Shown in pieces: positions 8,534-18,398 of a DNA stretch of 64,000 bases. Within the stretch, counting starts at the first letter, position 1; every line of letters begins with the position of its first letter. The position numbers and the translations under genes are program-made. The notes under the pieces are model-generated. The model was not told where the DNA came from, ran no database searches, and saw only the letters and a list, made by a program, of their open reading frames with translations. Source of the stretch: Erysipelotrichaceae bacterium (GTDB lineage Bacteria; Bacillota_I; Bacilli_A; Erysipelotrichales; Erysipelotrichaceae); assembly GCA_024684175.1 (NCBI GenBank), contig JAIKXJ010000063.1, positions 124,001 through 188,000 on the forward strand. The letters run 5' to 3'.

Positions 8534-9356
8534 GTCCTTCCTCCATTACTGTCTTGATATCCGAATACGAGAAACCTTTCTGTAAAAGACGGGCGGTCAG
8601 GTGCTCATCGAGCTGCCGGCCTTCGTACTTCTTCCCGTATTTTAATAATGACTTTTCATATTCCTTACGTAATAATTCTAACTCATTTTCGCTTTCCGTA
8701 TCTCCGTTTTGCACAGCCGCGGTCACCGTCTCATGCGAGTAGCCCAAGGCCAGCAGACGCTCCATGATTGCTTTTCTTTTTGCAGCCGAAGACTTATTGC
8801 GGATCGTCTTTTGATATTTTTTGACCAGGTCGGATGCATTTTGCAGTTCCGTCTCAGGATCTGTTTTCAAATGATCAGTGATCAGCTGTTCACTGATCCC
8901 TTCTTTCTTCAATTTGTAGGTGATCTGCTTTGCGGAAAGCCTGGCATCCTTGAGATATGCGATCCTGGAGACACAATACTTTTCATCATCCAGAAGACCG
9001 TAACCCTTCAGTTTGTCGATCAGCTTTGAGATCTGCGATGCATTTAAGCCCTTTCCCTTTAGATGATCAGAGATCTGCTTCACCGTATGGTCCTTATAGG
9101 AAAGCTTGCGTAAAGCGCTCCTGTAAGCCTTAAAAACGATCTCTTCGTCTTTCAGCTTATGATAAAGTTCATCGCTCAATCCTTTGCTGCCCTTGATCTT
9201 ATTCTCAAAATAAGAATCGACTGAGACCTGTATCTTTTCTTCTTTCAGATACAGCATCACATAGTCTTCATAGATCTTGATCTTTTCGATCGGATGGCTC
9301 AGATCTTCGGCTTCTTCTTTAATATTTTTATCCTGAAGAAATTCTTCCAGTTTCAT
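8517..9356 (-). CDS. recX: regulatory protein RecX
   Basis: The 279-residue product has a leading beta-rich section (residues 1-70) followed by tandem three-helix repeats typical of RecX. One is AYRSALRKLSYKDHTVKQISDHL; the next are GYGLLDDEKYCVSRIAYLKDARLSAKQI and its successor. RecX binds RecA filaments and limits recombination. recA is not nearby. The ATG at 9354-9356 has no Shine-Dalgarno; instead TATACT lies exactly 6 nt upstream (9363-9368), suggesting a leaderless transcript. It overlaps yhaM by 17 bp. Confidence 0.88.
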   Translation of the reverse strand: MKLEEFLQDKNIKEEAEDLSHPIEKIKIYEDYVMLYLKEEKIQVSVDSYFENKIKGSKGLSDELYHKLKDEEIVFKAYRSALRKLSYKDHTVKQISDHLKGKGLNASQISKLIDKLKGYGLLDDEKYCVSRIAYLKDARLSAKQITYKLKKEGISEQLITDHLKTDPETELQNASDLVKKYQKTIRNKSSAAKRKAIMERLLALGYSHETVTAAVQNGDTESENELELLRKEYEKSLLKYGKKYEGRQLDEHLTARLLQKGFSYSDIKTVMEEGHGKES

Positions 9357-9394
9357 ATTTCAAGTATACCCGATTTGAAAGACAAAATAAAAAA

Positions 9395-9418
9395 CAAGCC
9401 GGTCAGATGACCGGCTTG
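9395..9418 (-). terminator. Rho-independent terminator after nifJ
   Basis: The minus-strand hairpin CAAGCCGGTC-ATCT-GACCGGCTTG is followed by a six-T run. It is a very strong stem 12 bp past the nifJ stop. Confidence 0.95.
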
Positions 9419-9430
9419 CATAAGATGAGC

Positions 9431-12400
9431 TTATTTAACTCTGGCCTGGAGGTTCGCAAATCTTCTCTTTGCGTCGTTCTTAGCCTTTTCGTATAATTCC
9501 TGAGCCTTTTCCGGATTGACTTTGATCAGGTTGTTATACCTAGCTTCATCCATCAGGAAGTCCTGGAACTTGTCGAAATCAGGAGTCTTGTAATCGATTG
9601 TAAGAGGAGATTCGTTACGAGGATCATATCTGTAAAGTGTGACATAGCCGCACTCGACAGCCTGTTTCTGAACGACCTGCTGTTTAGACAGACCGCCCTT
9701 GATTCCGTGCAGTTCACATGGACAGTACGCGATGATCAGAGACGGACCGTTGTAGCTTTCAGCTTCTTTCAAAGCCTTGATCGCCTGCATTCTGTTGGCA
9801 CCCATACAGACGGATGCAACATAGACATGGCCGTAGCTCATCGCGATCTGGCCTAAGTCCTTCTTAGCGACTGCTTTACCGCCGGCAGCGAACTGGGCGA
9901 TGGAAGCAGCCTGTGAAGACTTGGAGGACTGACCGCCTGTGTTGGAGTAGACTTCAGTATCGAGGACCAGGATGTTGACATTCAGGTTGTTGGCGATGAC
10001 ATGATCCAATCCGCCGTAACCGATATCATATGCCCAGCCGTCACCGCCGACGATCCATACGGAGCTGGAGACTAAGTCTCTGCACTGTTCAGCGAGTACA
10101 TGGACTGCTTCGCAAGCGGACTTGCCTGCCAGTTCACCGATCTTGCCGGCGAGTTTCTTTTCTTCGATCCTGTTGCCGTTGATCTTGAGATACTGTTCGA
10201 GGACTTCCTTGAGTTCCGGTTCAACGTTATCATGGTTGTCTTCCATGACCTTCAGTAAGACTGCCTTCTGGTAGTTCTTAGCCAAAGCCATACCATAGCC
10301 GTATTCGGCGTTATCTTCGAATAAGGAGTTCGCCCAAGCAACACCGTTGCCGTTCTTATCCGTTACAAACGGAGTAGAAGGAGTGGAACCGCAGTAGATC
10401 GAAGAACAGCCGGTCGCATTGGCGACTAACATATCCGGACCAAACAGCTGAGAGACCAGTCTGTAATATGGAGCTTCACCACAGCCCGGGCATGAGCCAG
10501 GAACTTCGAAGTAAGGCTTCAAGAACTGTGTTCCCTTCGGTGTATCGTTGACGAGTTCTGACTTGTATTCTGTTTCGTTGAACAGGTAGTCAGCCAGAGG
10601 AGCTTCGTTCATCAGAGTGTGGACGTCAACCATCGTTAAGGCCTTGTTTCCGCCCTTACCCGGACATTCAGCAGCACACAGACCGCATCCGACACAGTTA
10701 TCCGGAGAGACCTGGATCCTGAACTTGTAGTTTTCAGCACCCTTGCCCATAGCCTGGATCGTTTCGAATTCCATCGGAGCATTTGCGATCTCTTCCGGAG
10801 TCAAAGCGAACTGTCTGATCGTTGCGTGCGGACATACGAATGAACAGAAGCCACACTGGATACAGTTATCAGGATTCCATTTCGGAACATAAGAAGCGAT
10901 GTTTCTATGTTCTGCATAAGAAACATTGTTTCTGAAAGAACCGTCTAAGACACCATACTTCGTGAATGCGGAAACAGGCATGTCATAACCGCTGAGGGTA
11001 TCGAAGCCCTGAACGAATTCATCAAAGTAAGCATCACCGGTCTTTTCAACTTCGAACTTGGAAGGAAGATCGAGCCATTCAGCTTTGACAGGGATCTCAA
11101 CGAGGCCTGCTTTACCTGCATCGATCGCTTTCCAGTTCATCGCAACGATATCGTCACCCTTCTTGCCGTAAGACTTCTTGGCAGCGGCCTTCATGAGGTC
11201 AAGCGCTTTGTCATAAGGCATGATCTGCTCGTTCAGAGCGAAGAATGCGGACTGTAAAGTCGTATTCGTTCTTCTGCCCATACCGATCTCGTTACAGATC
11301 TTGGTCGCGTTGATCGTGTAGAACTTCGCATGTTTCTTAGCCAGCTGGACCTTCATGCGGTTCGGCAGATAATCTTCGATCTTTTCAGGGTCGATCGTCG
11401 TGTTGAGAAGGAACGTACCGCCGTCCTTCAGACCTGCCAGCAGATCATACTTCAATACGTAAGAATCAAGCGAGCAGGAAACGAAGTCAGCGTTGTTGAC
11501 ATAATAAGTGGAAGTGATCGGATCCGGTCCGAATCTCAGGTGAGATCTCGTGACACCGCCGGCCTTCCTGGAGTCATACTGGAAGTAAGCCTGTGCATAC
11601 AGATTCGTGTTATCGCCGATGATCTTGACGGAGTTCTTGTTGGCACCGACTGTACCGTCTGAGCCTAAGCCCCAGAACAGACATGAAGTGTAAGAACCGT
11701 CAATCTTGAAGTTCGGGTCGACATCGAGTGAGAGATGTGTGACATCATCATTGATACCGATCGTGAATTCTTCTTTCGGATCATCCTTAGCGAGTTCGTC
11801 ATAAACGGCTTTGATCTGGTTCGGAGCAGTATCCTTGGAAGCGATACCGTATCTGCCGCCGATGAGCTTGATGTCGCAGTCTTTCAAGACGCTTAAGACA
11901 TCGAGATATAACGGCTCTCTCGTACCGATCTCTTTGGTCCTGTCTAAGACAGCGATCTTCTTGACGCTCTTCGGTAAGACATTGAAGAGATACTTAGCGG
12001 AGAACGGTCTGTAAAGATGAACGGAAATGACACCGATCTTTTCGCCTTTGGCAGTCAAAGCATCGATGACTTCCTTGATCGTCTCAACGACGGAACCCAT
12101 GGCGACGATGACTCTTTCAGCATCCGGAGCACCGTAGTAAGTGAACGGCTTATAGTCTCTTCCGGTATGTTCGGAGATCTTAGCCATGTAATCAGCTACG
12201 ATATCAGGAACCTTGGCAAAGTGCTCGTTCTGAGCTTCTCTTGTCTGGAAGACGACGTCATCGTTTTCAGCACCGCCTCTGGTGACAGCGTTGCCGTGCG
12301 GATTCAAAGCATTGTCTTTGAATCTCTTGACAGCATCCATATCAAGTAAGGATTTCAGATAGTCATAATCCATGACTTCGACCTTCTGGATCTCGTGAGA

Positions 12401-12928
12401 AGTTCTGAAACCATCGAAGAAATGCATGAACGGAACGGAACCCTTGATCGCAGATAAGTGTGCGACACCGGCTAAGTCCATAGCTTCCTGAACGGAGTTG
12501 GAACAAAGCATGCAGACGCCCGTCTGTCTTGCGGCATAAACGTCCTCGTGGTCACCGAAGATCGAAAGTGCACTGGTAGCTAATGCTCTGGCTGCGACAT
12601 GTACGACGCCCGGTAATAATTCACCGGCCCATTTGTACATATTCGGGATCATGAGCAGTAAGCCCTGAGATGCAGTGAACGTAGTAGCTAATGCACCACC
12701 CTGCAAAGTACCATGGACAGCACCTGCAGCACCTGCTTCAGATTGCATTTCCGCAACTTTTACGATATTTCCGAAAATGTTCTTTCTTTTCGCTGTAGCC
12801 CATGAATCTACGACTTCAGCCATCGTTGAAGACGGAGTGATAGGATAAATCGCGGCTACATCAGTAAAAGCATACGCGCAATGAGCGGCAGCAGTGTTGC
12901 CATCCATTGATTGGAAAGTCTTTCCCAT
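9431..12928 (-). CDS. nifJ: pyruvate:ferredoxin (flavodoxin) oxidoreductase
   Basis: This 1165-residue single-chain enzyme converts pyruvate and CoA to acetyl-CoA and CO2 and reduces ferredoxin, a marker of anaerobic metabolism. The domain order is the pyruvate-binding alpha domain from residue 2, a gamma domain (about 420-620), a 2[4Fe-4S] domain with CIQCGFCSFVCP and CVGCGLCAAECP, then the TPP domain with CPGCGE, GCSSIYCGSTP, GWAYDIGYGG and NTGGQSSKSS. The start is the ATG at 12926-12928, with GGAGGAG upstream; a longer frame adds only eight unsupported residues. It is a single-gene unit with TATAAT at about 12960 and a strong terminator. The ferredoxin at 51.0 kb could be an acceptor. Confidence 0.98.
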   Translation of the reverse strand: MGKTFQSMDGNTAAAHCAYAFTDVAAIYPITPSSTMAEVVDSWATAKRKNIFGNIVKVAEMQSEAGAAGAVHGTLQGGALATTFTASQGLLLMIPNMYKWAGELLPGVVHVAARALATSALSIFGDHEDVYAARQTGVCMLCSNSVQEAMDLAGVAHLSAIKGSVPFMHFFDGFRTSHEIQKVEVMDYDYLKSLLDMDAVKRFKDNALNPHGNAVTRGGAENDDVVFQTREAQNEHFAKVPDIVADYMAKISEHTGRDYKPFTYYGAPDAERVIVAMGSVVETIKEVIDALTAKGEKIGVISVHLYRPFSAKYLFNVLPKSVKKIAVLDRTKEIGTREPLYLDVLSVLKDCDIKLIGGRYGIASKDTAPNQIKAVYDELAKDDPKEEFTIGINDDVTHLSLDVDPNFKIDGSYTSCLFWGLGSDGTVGANKNSVKIIGDNTNLYAQAYFQYDSRKAGGVTRSHLRFGPDPITSTYYVNNADFVSCSLDSYVLKYDLLAGLKDGGTFLLNTTIDPEKIEDYLPNRMKVQLAKKHAKFYTINATKICNEIGMGRRTNTTLQSAFFALNEQIMPYDKALDLMKAAAKKSYGKKGDDIVAMNWKAIDAGKAGLVEIPVKAEWLDLPSKFEVEKTGDAYFDEFVQGFDTLSGYDMPVSAFTKYGVLDGSFRNNVSYAEHRNIASYVPKWNPDNCIQCGFCSFVCPHATIRQFALTPEEIANAPMEFETIQAMGKGAENYKFRIQVSPDNCVGCGLCAAECPGKGGNKALTMVDVHTLMNEAPLADYLFNETEYKSELVNDTPKGTQFLKPYFEVPGSCPGCGEAPYYRLVSQLFGPDMLVANATGCSSIYCGSTPSTPFVTDKNGNGVAWANSLFEDNAEYGYGMALAKNYQKAVLLKVMEDNHDNVEPELKEVLEQYLKINGNRIEEKKLAGKIGELAGKSACEAVHVLAEQCRDLVSSSVWIVGGDGWAYDIGYGGLDHVIANNLNVNILVLDTEVYSNTGGQSSKSSQAASIAQFAAGGKAVAKKDLGQIAMSYGHVYVASVCMGANRMQAIKALKEAESYNGPSLIIAYCPCELHGIKGGLSKQQVVQKQAVECGYVTLYRYDPRNESPLTIDYKTPDFDKFQDFLMDEARYNNLIKVNPEKAQELYEKAKNDAKRRFANLQARVK

Positions 12929-12937
12929 AATTAAAAA

Positions 12938-12977
12938 TCTCCTCCTATGCAAATAAATTATATCTCAAAGGAGGAGA
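12938..12977 (-). promoter_or_regulatory. nifJ ribosome-binding site with an upstream anti-Shine-Dalgarno arm
   Basis: The nifJ Shine-Dalgarno AGGAGGAGA (12938-12946) has a perfect 9-bp inverted copy TCTCCTCCT at 12969-12977. The TATAAT of nifJ lies between the arms, so a transcript from that promoter lacks the upstream arm. Read-through from the PASTA gene would carry both arms and could hide the ribosome site. Confidence 0.5.
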
Positions 12978-13006
12978 CTTTTGTATATCGTTTTACTCGA
13001 GTAAGA

Positions 13007-15778
13007 TCAGTTGGACTGCTTATTGACGATGTAGACTTTGATCGGTGTAGAGACCGGGTAAGAACCCGCAGTGTAAGAGCTGCCCGCCTCTCCGACTTCG
13101 ATTTTTTCAAGACGTCCGACACCTTTATCGGAAGTCACACCGTAATACTCGACTTTATAAAATACCGACAGATAAGATTCCATTTTGGCTTTCGTCGCTT
13201 CATAGGTATCTCCGACCGCGTATTTTTCCGGGCGCATGATCGTGCCGGTCGCTTCCGCTTGTTTTCCTAAAGAGACCTTATAGTTGACTTTGGATCCTAA
13301 AGTGAATGAACCGGTGTCGTTGGAGATGAGATAACCCTCTTTGATCGAATCAGAATAAGCCGTCGACCTGTTCCCCAGGACCAGACCTAATCCTTCGATA
13401 TAGGACTTGAAACTTGATTCACTCGTACCGGACTTATCCGAGACTGTGACCTTAGATTCCGACTTCCCCAAAGACAGGCCGTAATTGAATGTTTCGCCTT
13501 TCGTATAAGTTCCCGAACCGTGCCATACGATGTAACCCTTAGCGACTGTATCGGAATAAGCGTCTCTGGCGGAAGAATGATTCGGATTCAGACCGAGATT
13601 CTTTCCGATCGTCTTGAATTCGCTTTCGCTCTTGCCGATGTAAGCACCGGAAGAAACATAGATCGAAGAATCGGTTTTCTTGCCTAAAGACAGGCCGTAA
13701 TTGAATGCTTCCCCTTTCTCATAGACACCGTAACCGTGAGTCACAATGCTTCCTTTTGCCACCGTATCGGAATAATCATCTCTGGAAGTCAGATGTGTCG
13801 GCTTCAGTCCGAGCTCTTCCGCTTTCTTCTTGAAATTATCTTCTGTATAACCTATGTAAGCTCCGTTGGTCACGACGATCTGATCATCTCCGGCTTGTGA
13901 AGAAGAGCCGTCGCTCTTGCCTAGAGACAGACCATAGTTGAACGGATCGGAAGAATCGTTGGTATTATAAGTTCCCGAACCGTGCCATACGACTTTACCT
14001 TTGGCTACGGTATCGGAATAAGCATCATGCGCCGTCTTATGCACCGGTACCAGGCCCAAGGCAACGGCTGCCTTCTGCAGTTCTTCCTCACTCTTGCCGA
14101 CATAAGTTCCTGCGGAAACAGTTACGGTCTTCGGTACATCTTTTTTGCCCAGTGATAAGCCGTAATTGAATGCTTCCCCTTTCTCATAGACACCGTAACC
14201 GTGAGTCACAATGCTTCCTTTGGCGATCGAATCGGAATAATCATCTCTGGAAGAAAGATGTGTCGGCTTCAGTCCGAGCTCTTCCGCTTTCTTCTTGAAA
14301 TTATCTTCTGTATAGCCGATGTAGGCGCCGCTTTTTACGACGATCTGATCATCACCAGCCTGTGAAGAAGAGCCGTCGCTCTTACCCAAGGACAGACCGT
14401 AGTTGAACGGATCGGAAGAATCATTGGTATTATAAGTTCCCGAACCGTGCCATACGACTTTACCTTTGGCTACGGTATCGGAATAAGCATCATGCGCCGT
14501 CTTATGCACCGGTACCAGGCCTAAGGTAACAGCTGCCTTCTGAATCTCTTCTTCACTCTTGCCCACATAAGTTCCTGCGGAAACAGTTACGGTCTTTGGT
14601 GCATCTTTCTTGCCTAAAGACAGGCCGTAATTGAAGTTCTCATTCTTTACGTAAGTACCGGACCCGTGCCAGACGATCGATCCTTTGGCGATGGAATCCG
14701 AATAACCGTCTTTTTCAGCGTTATGATTTGCCTTGAGTCCAAGTTCTTCGGCTTTCTTTTTGAAGTTTTCTTCTGTATAGCCTACATAAGACCCGGCCTT
14801 GACGACGATATCAGAAGAACTACCGTCTTTTTTACCTAAAGACAATCCGTAATTGAACGTTTCATTCTTTTCGTATGTGCCGGAACCGTGCCATACGATC
14901 GATCCTTTGGCGATCGAATCCGAATAATCATCTTTTGCCGTATTGTGATTCGCCTTGAGACCCAGCTCTGTCGCTTTCGTCTTGAAGTTGTCTTCGGTAT
15001 AGCCGACATATGCGCCTTTGGATACGACGATATCTCCGGAAGATTTGCTTTCTTCGGTACAGATGCCGTAATTGATCGTCTCACCATAGGTATAAGTTCC
15101 CGAACCGTGCCAGACGATATTCCCTTTATTGACAGAGGATGAATATGAATCCTTGGAAGTTTTATGATTCGGTACGAGGCCAAGGCCTTTGACCTGACTT
15201 TCGAATGCAGCGACCGTCAGGTTGGAATACTCACCGTATTTTACCTGTATGGGATCATTGGCTGCGTTTTCTTTTCCTTTCGAAATATAGACCGTTACAG
15301 GCGTATCCTGATAGATGCTGTCGGTCGGTTCCATACGGATAACGATCCCTCTGTTTACGGTATCGGAAAATTCTTCTACAAAAGAGACATTGGCGATGCC
15401 GTTGTCTGCAGCCCAGGTCTCGATCGTGGATCTCTGTGCTTCATACAACTGAGGCAAAGCGGCAGGTTTGATGAGCTGCGAAGAAATGGTGATCATGATC
15501 TTGTCATTCAGTTTGGATCCGGCATTGATCGACTGCTGAAAGACGATATCTTTCTCAACGGATCTCGATCCTTCATAGACGATGTCGCATGCATACTTTT
15601 CATCCAGCTGTCCACACCATTCGAAGACTTCCTCTTTGTTTTTTCCGAGAAAATCCGGAACGATGACATCCTTCTCGCTCAGGAAGAATTCATATCCCAA
15701 AAAGCCGACCGCACCGACGCTCGCCAATAAGGCAAGCAAGATCAGATAATTTATTTTGTTTGCGAAAAACGTTTTCAT
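13007..15778 (-). CDS. membrane-anchored PASTA-repeat surface protein without a kinase domain
   Basis: The product is 923 residues from the ATG at 15776-15778, chosen for the perfect AAAGGAGG 7 nt upstream. A short cytoplasmic start and one membrane helix (about residues 9-30) lead into roughly 12 extracytoplasmic modules of 65-80 residues. Modules 1-2 look like ordinary PASTA repeats. Modules 4-10 are close relatives, each with GAY(V/I)G(Y/K)(T/S)E, LGL, YSD(S/T)(I/V)AKG, (W/T)HG(S/Y)G and FNYGLSLGK. Modules 6+7 are repeated as 8+9, with a 465-bp DNA period. PASTA domains bind peptidoglycan or muropeptides in PrkC-type kinases and PBPs; here there is no kinase or transpeptidase. It is last in an operon with a glucosaminidase 16 bp upstream, suggesting a wall-binding partner. 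Confidence 0.85.
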   Translation of the reverse strand: MKTFFANKINYLILLALLASVGAVGFLGYEFFLSEKDVIVPDFLGKNKEEVFEWCGQLDEKYACDIVYEGSRSVEKDIVFQQSINAGSKLNDKIMITISSQLIKPAALPQLYEAQRSTIETWAADNGIANVSFVEEFSDTVNRGIVIRMEPTDSIYQDTPVTVYISKGKENAANDPIQVKYGEYSNLTVAAFESQVKGLGLVPNHKTSKDSYSSSVNKGNIVWHGSGTYTYGETINYGICTEESKSSGDIVVSKGAYVGYTEDNFKTKATELGLKANHNTAKDDYSDSIAKGSIVWHGSGTYEKNETFNYGLSLGKKDGSSSDIVVKAGSYVGYTEENFKKKAEELGLKANHNAEKDGYSDSIAKGSIVWHGSGTYVKNENFNYGLSLGKKDAPKTVTVSAGTYVGKSEEEIQKAAVTLGLVPVHKTAHDAYSDTVAKGKVVWHGSGTYNTNDSSDPFNYGLSLGKSDGSSSQAGDDQIVVKSGAYIGYTEDNFKKKAEELGLKPTHLSSRDDYSDSIAKGSIVTHGYGVYEKGEAFNYGLSLGKKDVPKTVTVSAGTYVGKSEEELQKAAVALGLVPVHKTAHDAYSDTVAKGKVVWHGSGTYNTNDSSDPFNYGLSLGKSDGSSSQAGDDQIVVTNGAYIGYTEDNFKKKAEELGLKPTHLTSRDDYSDTVAKGSIVTHGYGVYEKGEAFNYGLSLGKKTDSSIYVSSGAYIGKSESEFKTIGKNLGLNPNHSSARDAYSDTVAKGYIVWHGSGTYTKGETFNYGLSLGKSESKVTVSDKSGTSESSFKSYIEGLGLVLGNRSTAYSDSIKEGYLISNDTGSFTLGSKVNYKVSLGKQAEATGTIMRPEKYAVGDTYEATKAKMESYLSVFYKVEYYGVTSDKGVGRLEKIEVGEAGSSYTAGSYPVSTPIKVYIVNKQSN
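13430..15070 (-). repeat. tandem PASTA-like module repeats in coding DNA
   Basis: Seven related modules of about 210-250 bp follow each other. The stretch near 13891-14355 is nearly identical to the stretch near 14356-14820 over its first half, at a 465-bp offset. For example the segment for WHGSGTYNTNDSSDP occurs at both places with only a few substitutions. This is a recent in-frame duplication of a two-module unit. Confidence 0.85.
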
Positions 15779-15794
15779 TGTTGACCTCCTTTGA

Positions 15795-18392
15795 TCAGTC
15801 AAAATGTTCAACATCCATCAGCAGTCTATAGCGGACCGCATCTGTGATGAATGTAGTCTTGATGTTCTCCGATTCATAGACATTATGTTGATATTCATAG
15901 GCGTTGGTGATCTCGCTGATATCGGTAAATTCACCGTTGCGGATCTTCAAAACGAGCCTGTACGGACCGCTCAGTTCCGAGATATTTACCTTTGCACTGT
16001 AACAGATCCTGTCCATATTGTAAGAAGACTCATAGAAACTCTTATAATCAAAACTGCAAGCCTTAGAAACCGTATCCGCTTTGACATAAACGTCATTATT
16101 GACCAGATACAACTCGTGCATGTCCTCTTCAAGATCATAATTCAGATAGTAGATCATTCCCAATCCTTCGAAAACGGCATAGGTCGCTTCCTCACTCTTC
16201 TCATAAGTCACTTCGTCCAAGGTGATCAGAGAAGAACGGCTGCTCGGTTTATTGACTGCGATCTCATCCAAAAGCGCCTTTTCGATATCGCATTCCAGAC
16301 GATAGCCGTAAAAATCATTGACTGAGACTTTGTAATCATAAGCCTCGCCGCGGTATTGAAGCGCCGTCACATCATCGTTATACGATTTCAGCAAAGAAGT
16401 CTGAGTCAGTTTTCCGTCATAGACGGTCTCGATACGGAAGATGTAGGAAGAACTGTCCATTTCGGAAAGATCAGCCGTCACAGTGAATCCTGCCCACTTG
16501 TAATCAAAACCGTCATTGATGGAATAACCTTGCGAATCGACGGTCTGGCAATCCAGGACATACTTTTCGGAATCATCTTTGAGATCGTAGATATGGAGCC
16601 TGTGAAGGACCTTGTTTTGATCGGTCATGTTGCAGTTGGTGATCACAGAGATACCGCTGAGGGTCAGTTTCGTGCCATCAAGGTTCATGGAGTCGACCAT
16701 CGAGATGGATTCATGCGGAAGTTCCGGTTCGACCTTATGGATCGGCGTATCGTTCAAAAGAATGACATCCGATGTGTTGATATAAGCGACCGATTTATTC
16801 CAGTTATATTTGATGACCCCGTCATCCGTGACGATGTTCCCGCCCGAGACCGGATTAGTCGACTGAACTTTATAGCGTCCGTTTTCTTCTTCAAGAAGAA
16901 CGACGGTCAGATCCTTCTGATAATGAGAACCGTATCTGCCGGTATATAGGACACCGCTTCCCGTCGCATCTTTGTAGAATTTCGGATCCCAGGAGATTGA
17001 TGAATCATATAAGACATCGTTGTAGTTGTTCTTGACGAAACCCAAAGCATATTTATTGTGATCGGTCAGATTTCCGTTCTTATTGTTGTTGTATTTGTCG
17101 ATCGAATATGCGATCGCAGCGATCTTCATGCCCCAGTACGGGTCGGAAGCGTACTTCACATTGATGCCGGCCCCCTTATTCCCCACGCAGGCACCGAAAT
17201 AACGGGAATTGGTGTAGTCCATGAACCAATATAGGTTCCTTCCCATCTGTTCATTGACACAAGCCGCCACTGAAGAGAAAGAAGAAGCGGAACCGGGATT
17301 GTCGTCATAAGCCGACCAGCCGAAGAGGTTGTTCCGGTTGACCGCATACCAGGAAGTTCCGTACGCCGATTCAAGACAAGCCATCGCATAGACGATCAAA
17401 GCGTTGCAGCCGAAATTGTTCTGGGCATCGACAAAAGAAGCGCCTTCGTTCTTCATGACCGTTCCGCTGGAATACATCGAATTCAAGAAACTGTTGAACG
17501 AAGCGGCTGAAATATCGCTCGTCGATCTGAGCGGCAGAAACTGATAGTAATTGTATACGGTCGCCGCTTTGTTCTGCAGCCTGGCATCCGTGAAGAAATT
17601 GATGCCGTCGTTGGAATAATACTTCGTTCCGACACTCATCCCGGCTTTGAGGTATTCTTCTGCATTATCGACGCTGATCGAATATGAGAGACAATCGCGG
17701 TCAGAGGAAGAACGCGGATATGCGCGGTAGTAATGAAAGACCAGATCCGTGTATTTTCCGTTTTTCTCCAAAGAGAAATAATTCTGTTTGACGCGGACTT
17801 CGAACGGATCTTCGCCTTCATAAGTGTTCCTTCCGCCAAGCCAGATACATAAGCCTTTTTCGATAAACTTCATCGGGACGAGATCGGTATATTCCAGATC
17901 GGTAAAACCTTCAAAACCATTCAAAACGACGCGGATATAACCTTTTCCGGAAATGGCGATGTCATAAACATCTGCACCGCAGGTATCGATATACGTCATC
18001 TCGTAATGATTGGCTACATAAGTCGTTTTGTATTTTGATGAATCCTTCTGATTCGGATCTTGATAAAGGTTCATCGTCGAAGAGTTCCGTCTGCCCGGAT
18101 AAGTATATGCCAGGCCGGAATTCATGGCAACGATCTTGGACGGCGAATAGGATTTGGAATAGCGCACCACGTAATCAGGATTGGCTTTCATCGCCTTTTT
18201 TGCCGATGCAAGATCACCGTGGCAGGAGATCTTGGAGAAAGAACCGTCATCTTCGATATAAGATACTTCAAACTGCCCTACTTCGCATCCATAGGAATAA
18301 TAATCATCCGCTGCAGCATGAAAAGCACCGGACAACGGCAGGATATGGATGAAGATCAGTGATGTTAATAATACACAGAGCAGTTTTTTCAT
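15795..18392 (-). CDS. secreted GH73 endo-beta-N-acetylglucosaminidase (autolysin)
   Basis: The 865-residue product starts with a signal peptide (MKKLLCVLLT, hydrophobic to about residue 22, then GAFHAAADD). After a novel N-terminal half comes a glucosaminidase domain (about 285-430). It has CNALIVYAMACLESAYGTS, where Glu341 is the expected catalytic acid, then NRNNLFGWSAYD and YWGMKIAAIAYSID. GH73 enzymes cleave the GlcNAc-MurNAc bond of peptidoglycan. The C-terminal 430 residues look beta-rich and hold no domain I recognise. The gene starts 6 bp after the membrane-protein gene and ends 16 bp before the PASTA gene, so all are one operon. It probably works in wall turnover or cell separation with the PASTA protein. 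Confidence 0.88.
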   Translation of the reverse strand: MKKLLCVLLTSLIFIHILPLSGAFHAAADDYYSYGCEVGQFEVSYIEDDGSFSKISCHGDLASAKKAMKANPDYVVRYSKSYSPSKIVAMNSGLAYTYPGRRNSSTMNLYQDPNQKDSSKYKTTYVANHYEMTYIDTCGADVYDIAISGKGYIRVVLNGFEGFTDLEYTDLVPMKFIEKGLCIWLGGRNTYEGEDPFEVRVKQNYFSLEKNGKYTDLVFHYYRAYPRSSSDRDCLSYSISVDNAEEYLKAGMSVGTKYYSNDGINFFTDARLQNKAATVYNYYQFLPLRSTSDISAASFNSFLNSMYSSGTVMKNEGASFVDAQNNFGCNALIVYAMACLESAYGTSWYAVNRNNLFGWSAYDDNPGSASSFSSVAACVNEQMGRNLYWFMDYTNSRYFGACVGNKGAGINVKYASDPYWGMKIAAIAYSIDKYNNNKNGNLTDHNKYALGFVKNNYNDVLYDSSISWDPKFYKDATGSGVLYTGRYGSHYQKDLTVVLLEEENGRYKVQSTNPVSGGNIVTDDGVIKYNWNKSVAYINTSDVILLNDTPIHKVEPELPHESISMVDSMNLDGTKLTLSGISVITNCNMTDQNKVLHRLHIYDLKDDSEKYVLDCQTVDSQGYSINDGFDYKWAGFTVTADLSEMDSSSYIFRIETVYDGKLTQTSLLKSYNDDVTALQYRGEAYDYKVSVNDFYGYRLECDIEKALLDEIAVNKPSSRSSLITLDEVTYEKSEEATYAVFEGLGMIYYLNYDLEEDMHELYLVNNDVYVKADTVSKACSFDYKSFYESSYNMDRICYSAKVNISELSGPYRLVLKIRNGEFTDISEITNAYEYQHNVYESENIKTTFITDAVRYRLLMDVEHFD

Positions 18393-18398
18393 AAGTTT

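Noticed and set aside
13430..15070. Direct repeats looking at first like a CRISPR or minisatellite array
   Set aside because: The period is about 210-250 bp, in frame, and encodes protein modules; there are no short identical repeats with unique spacers and no cas genes.
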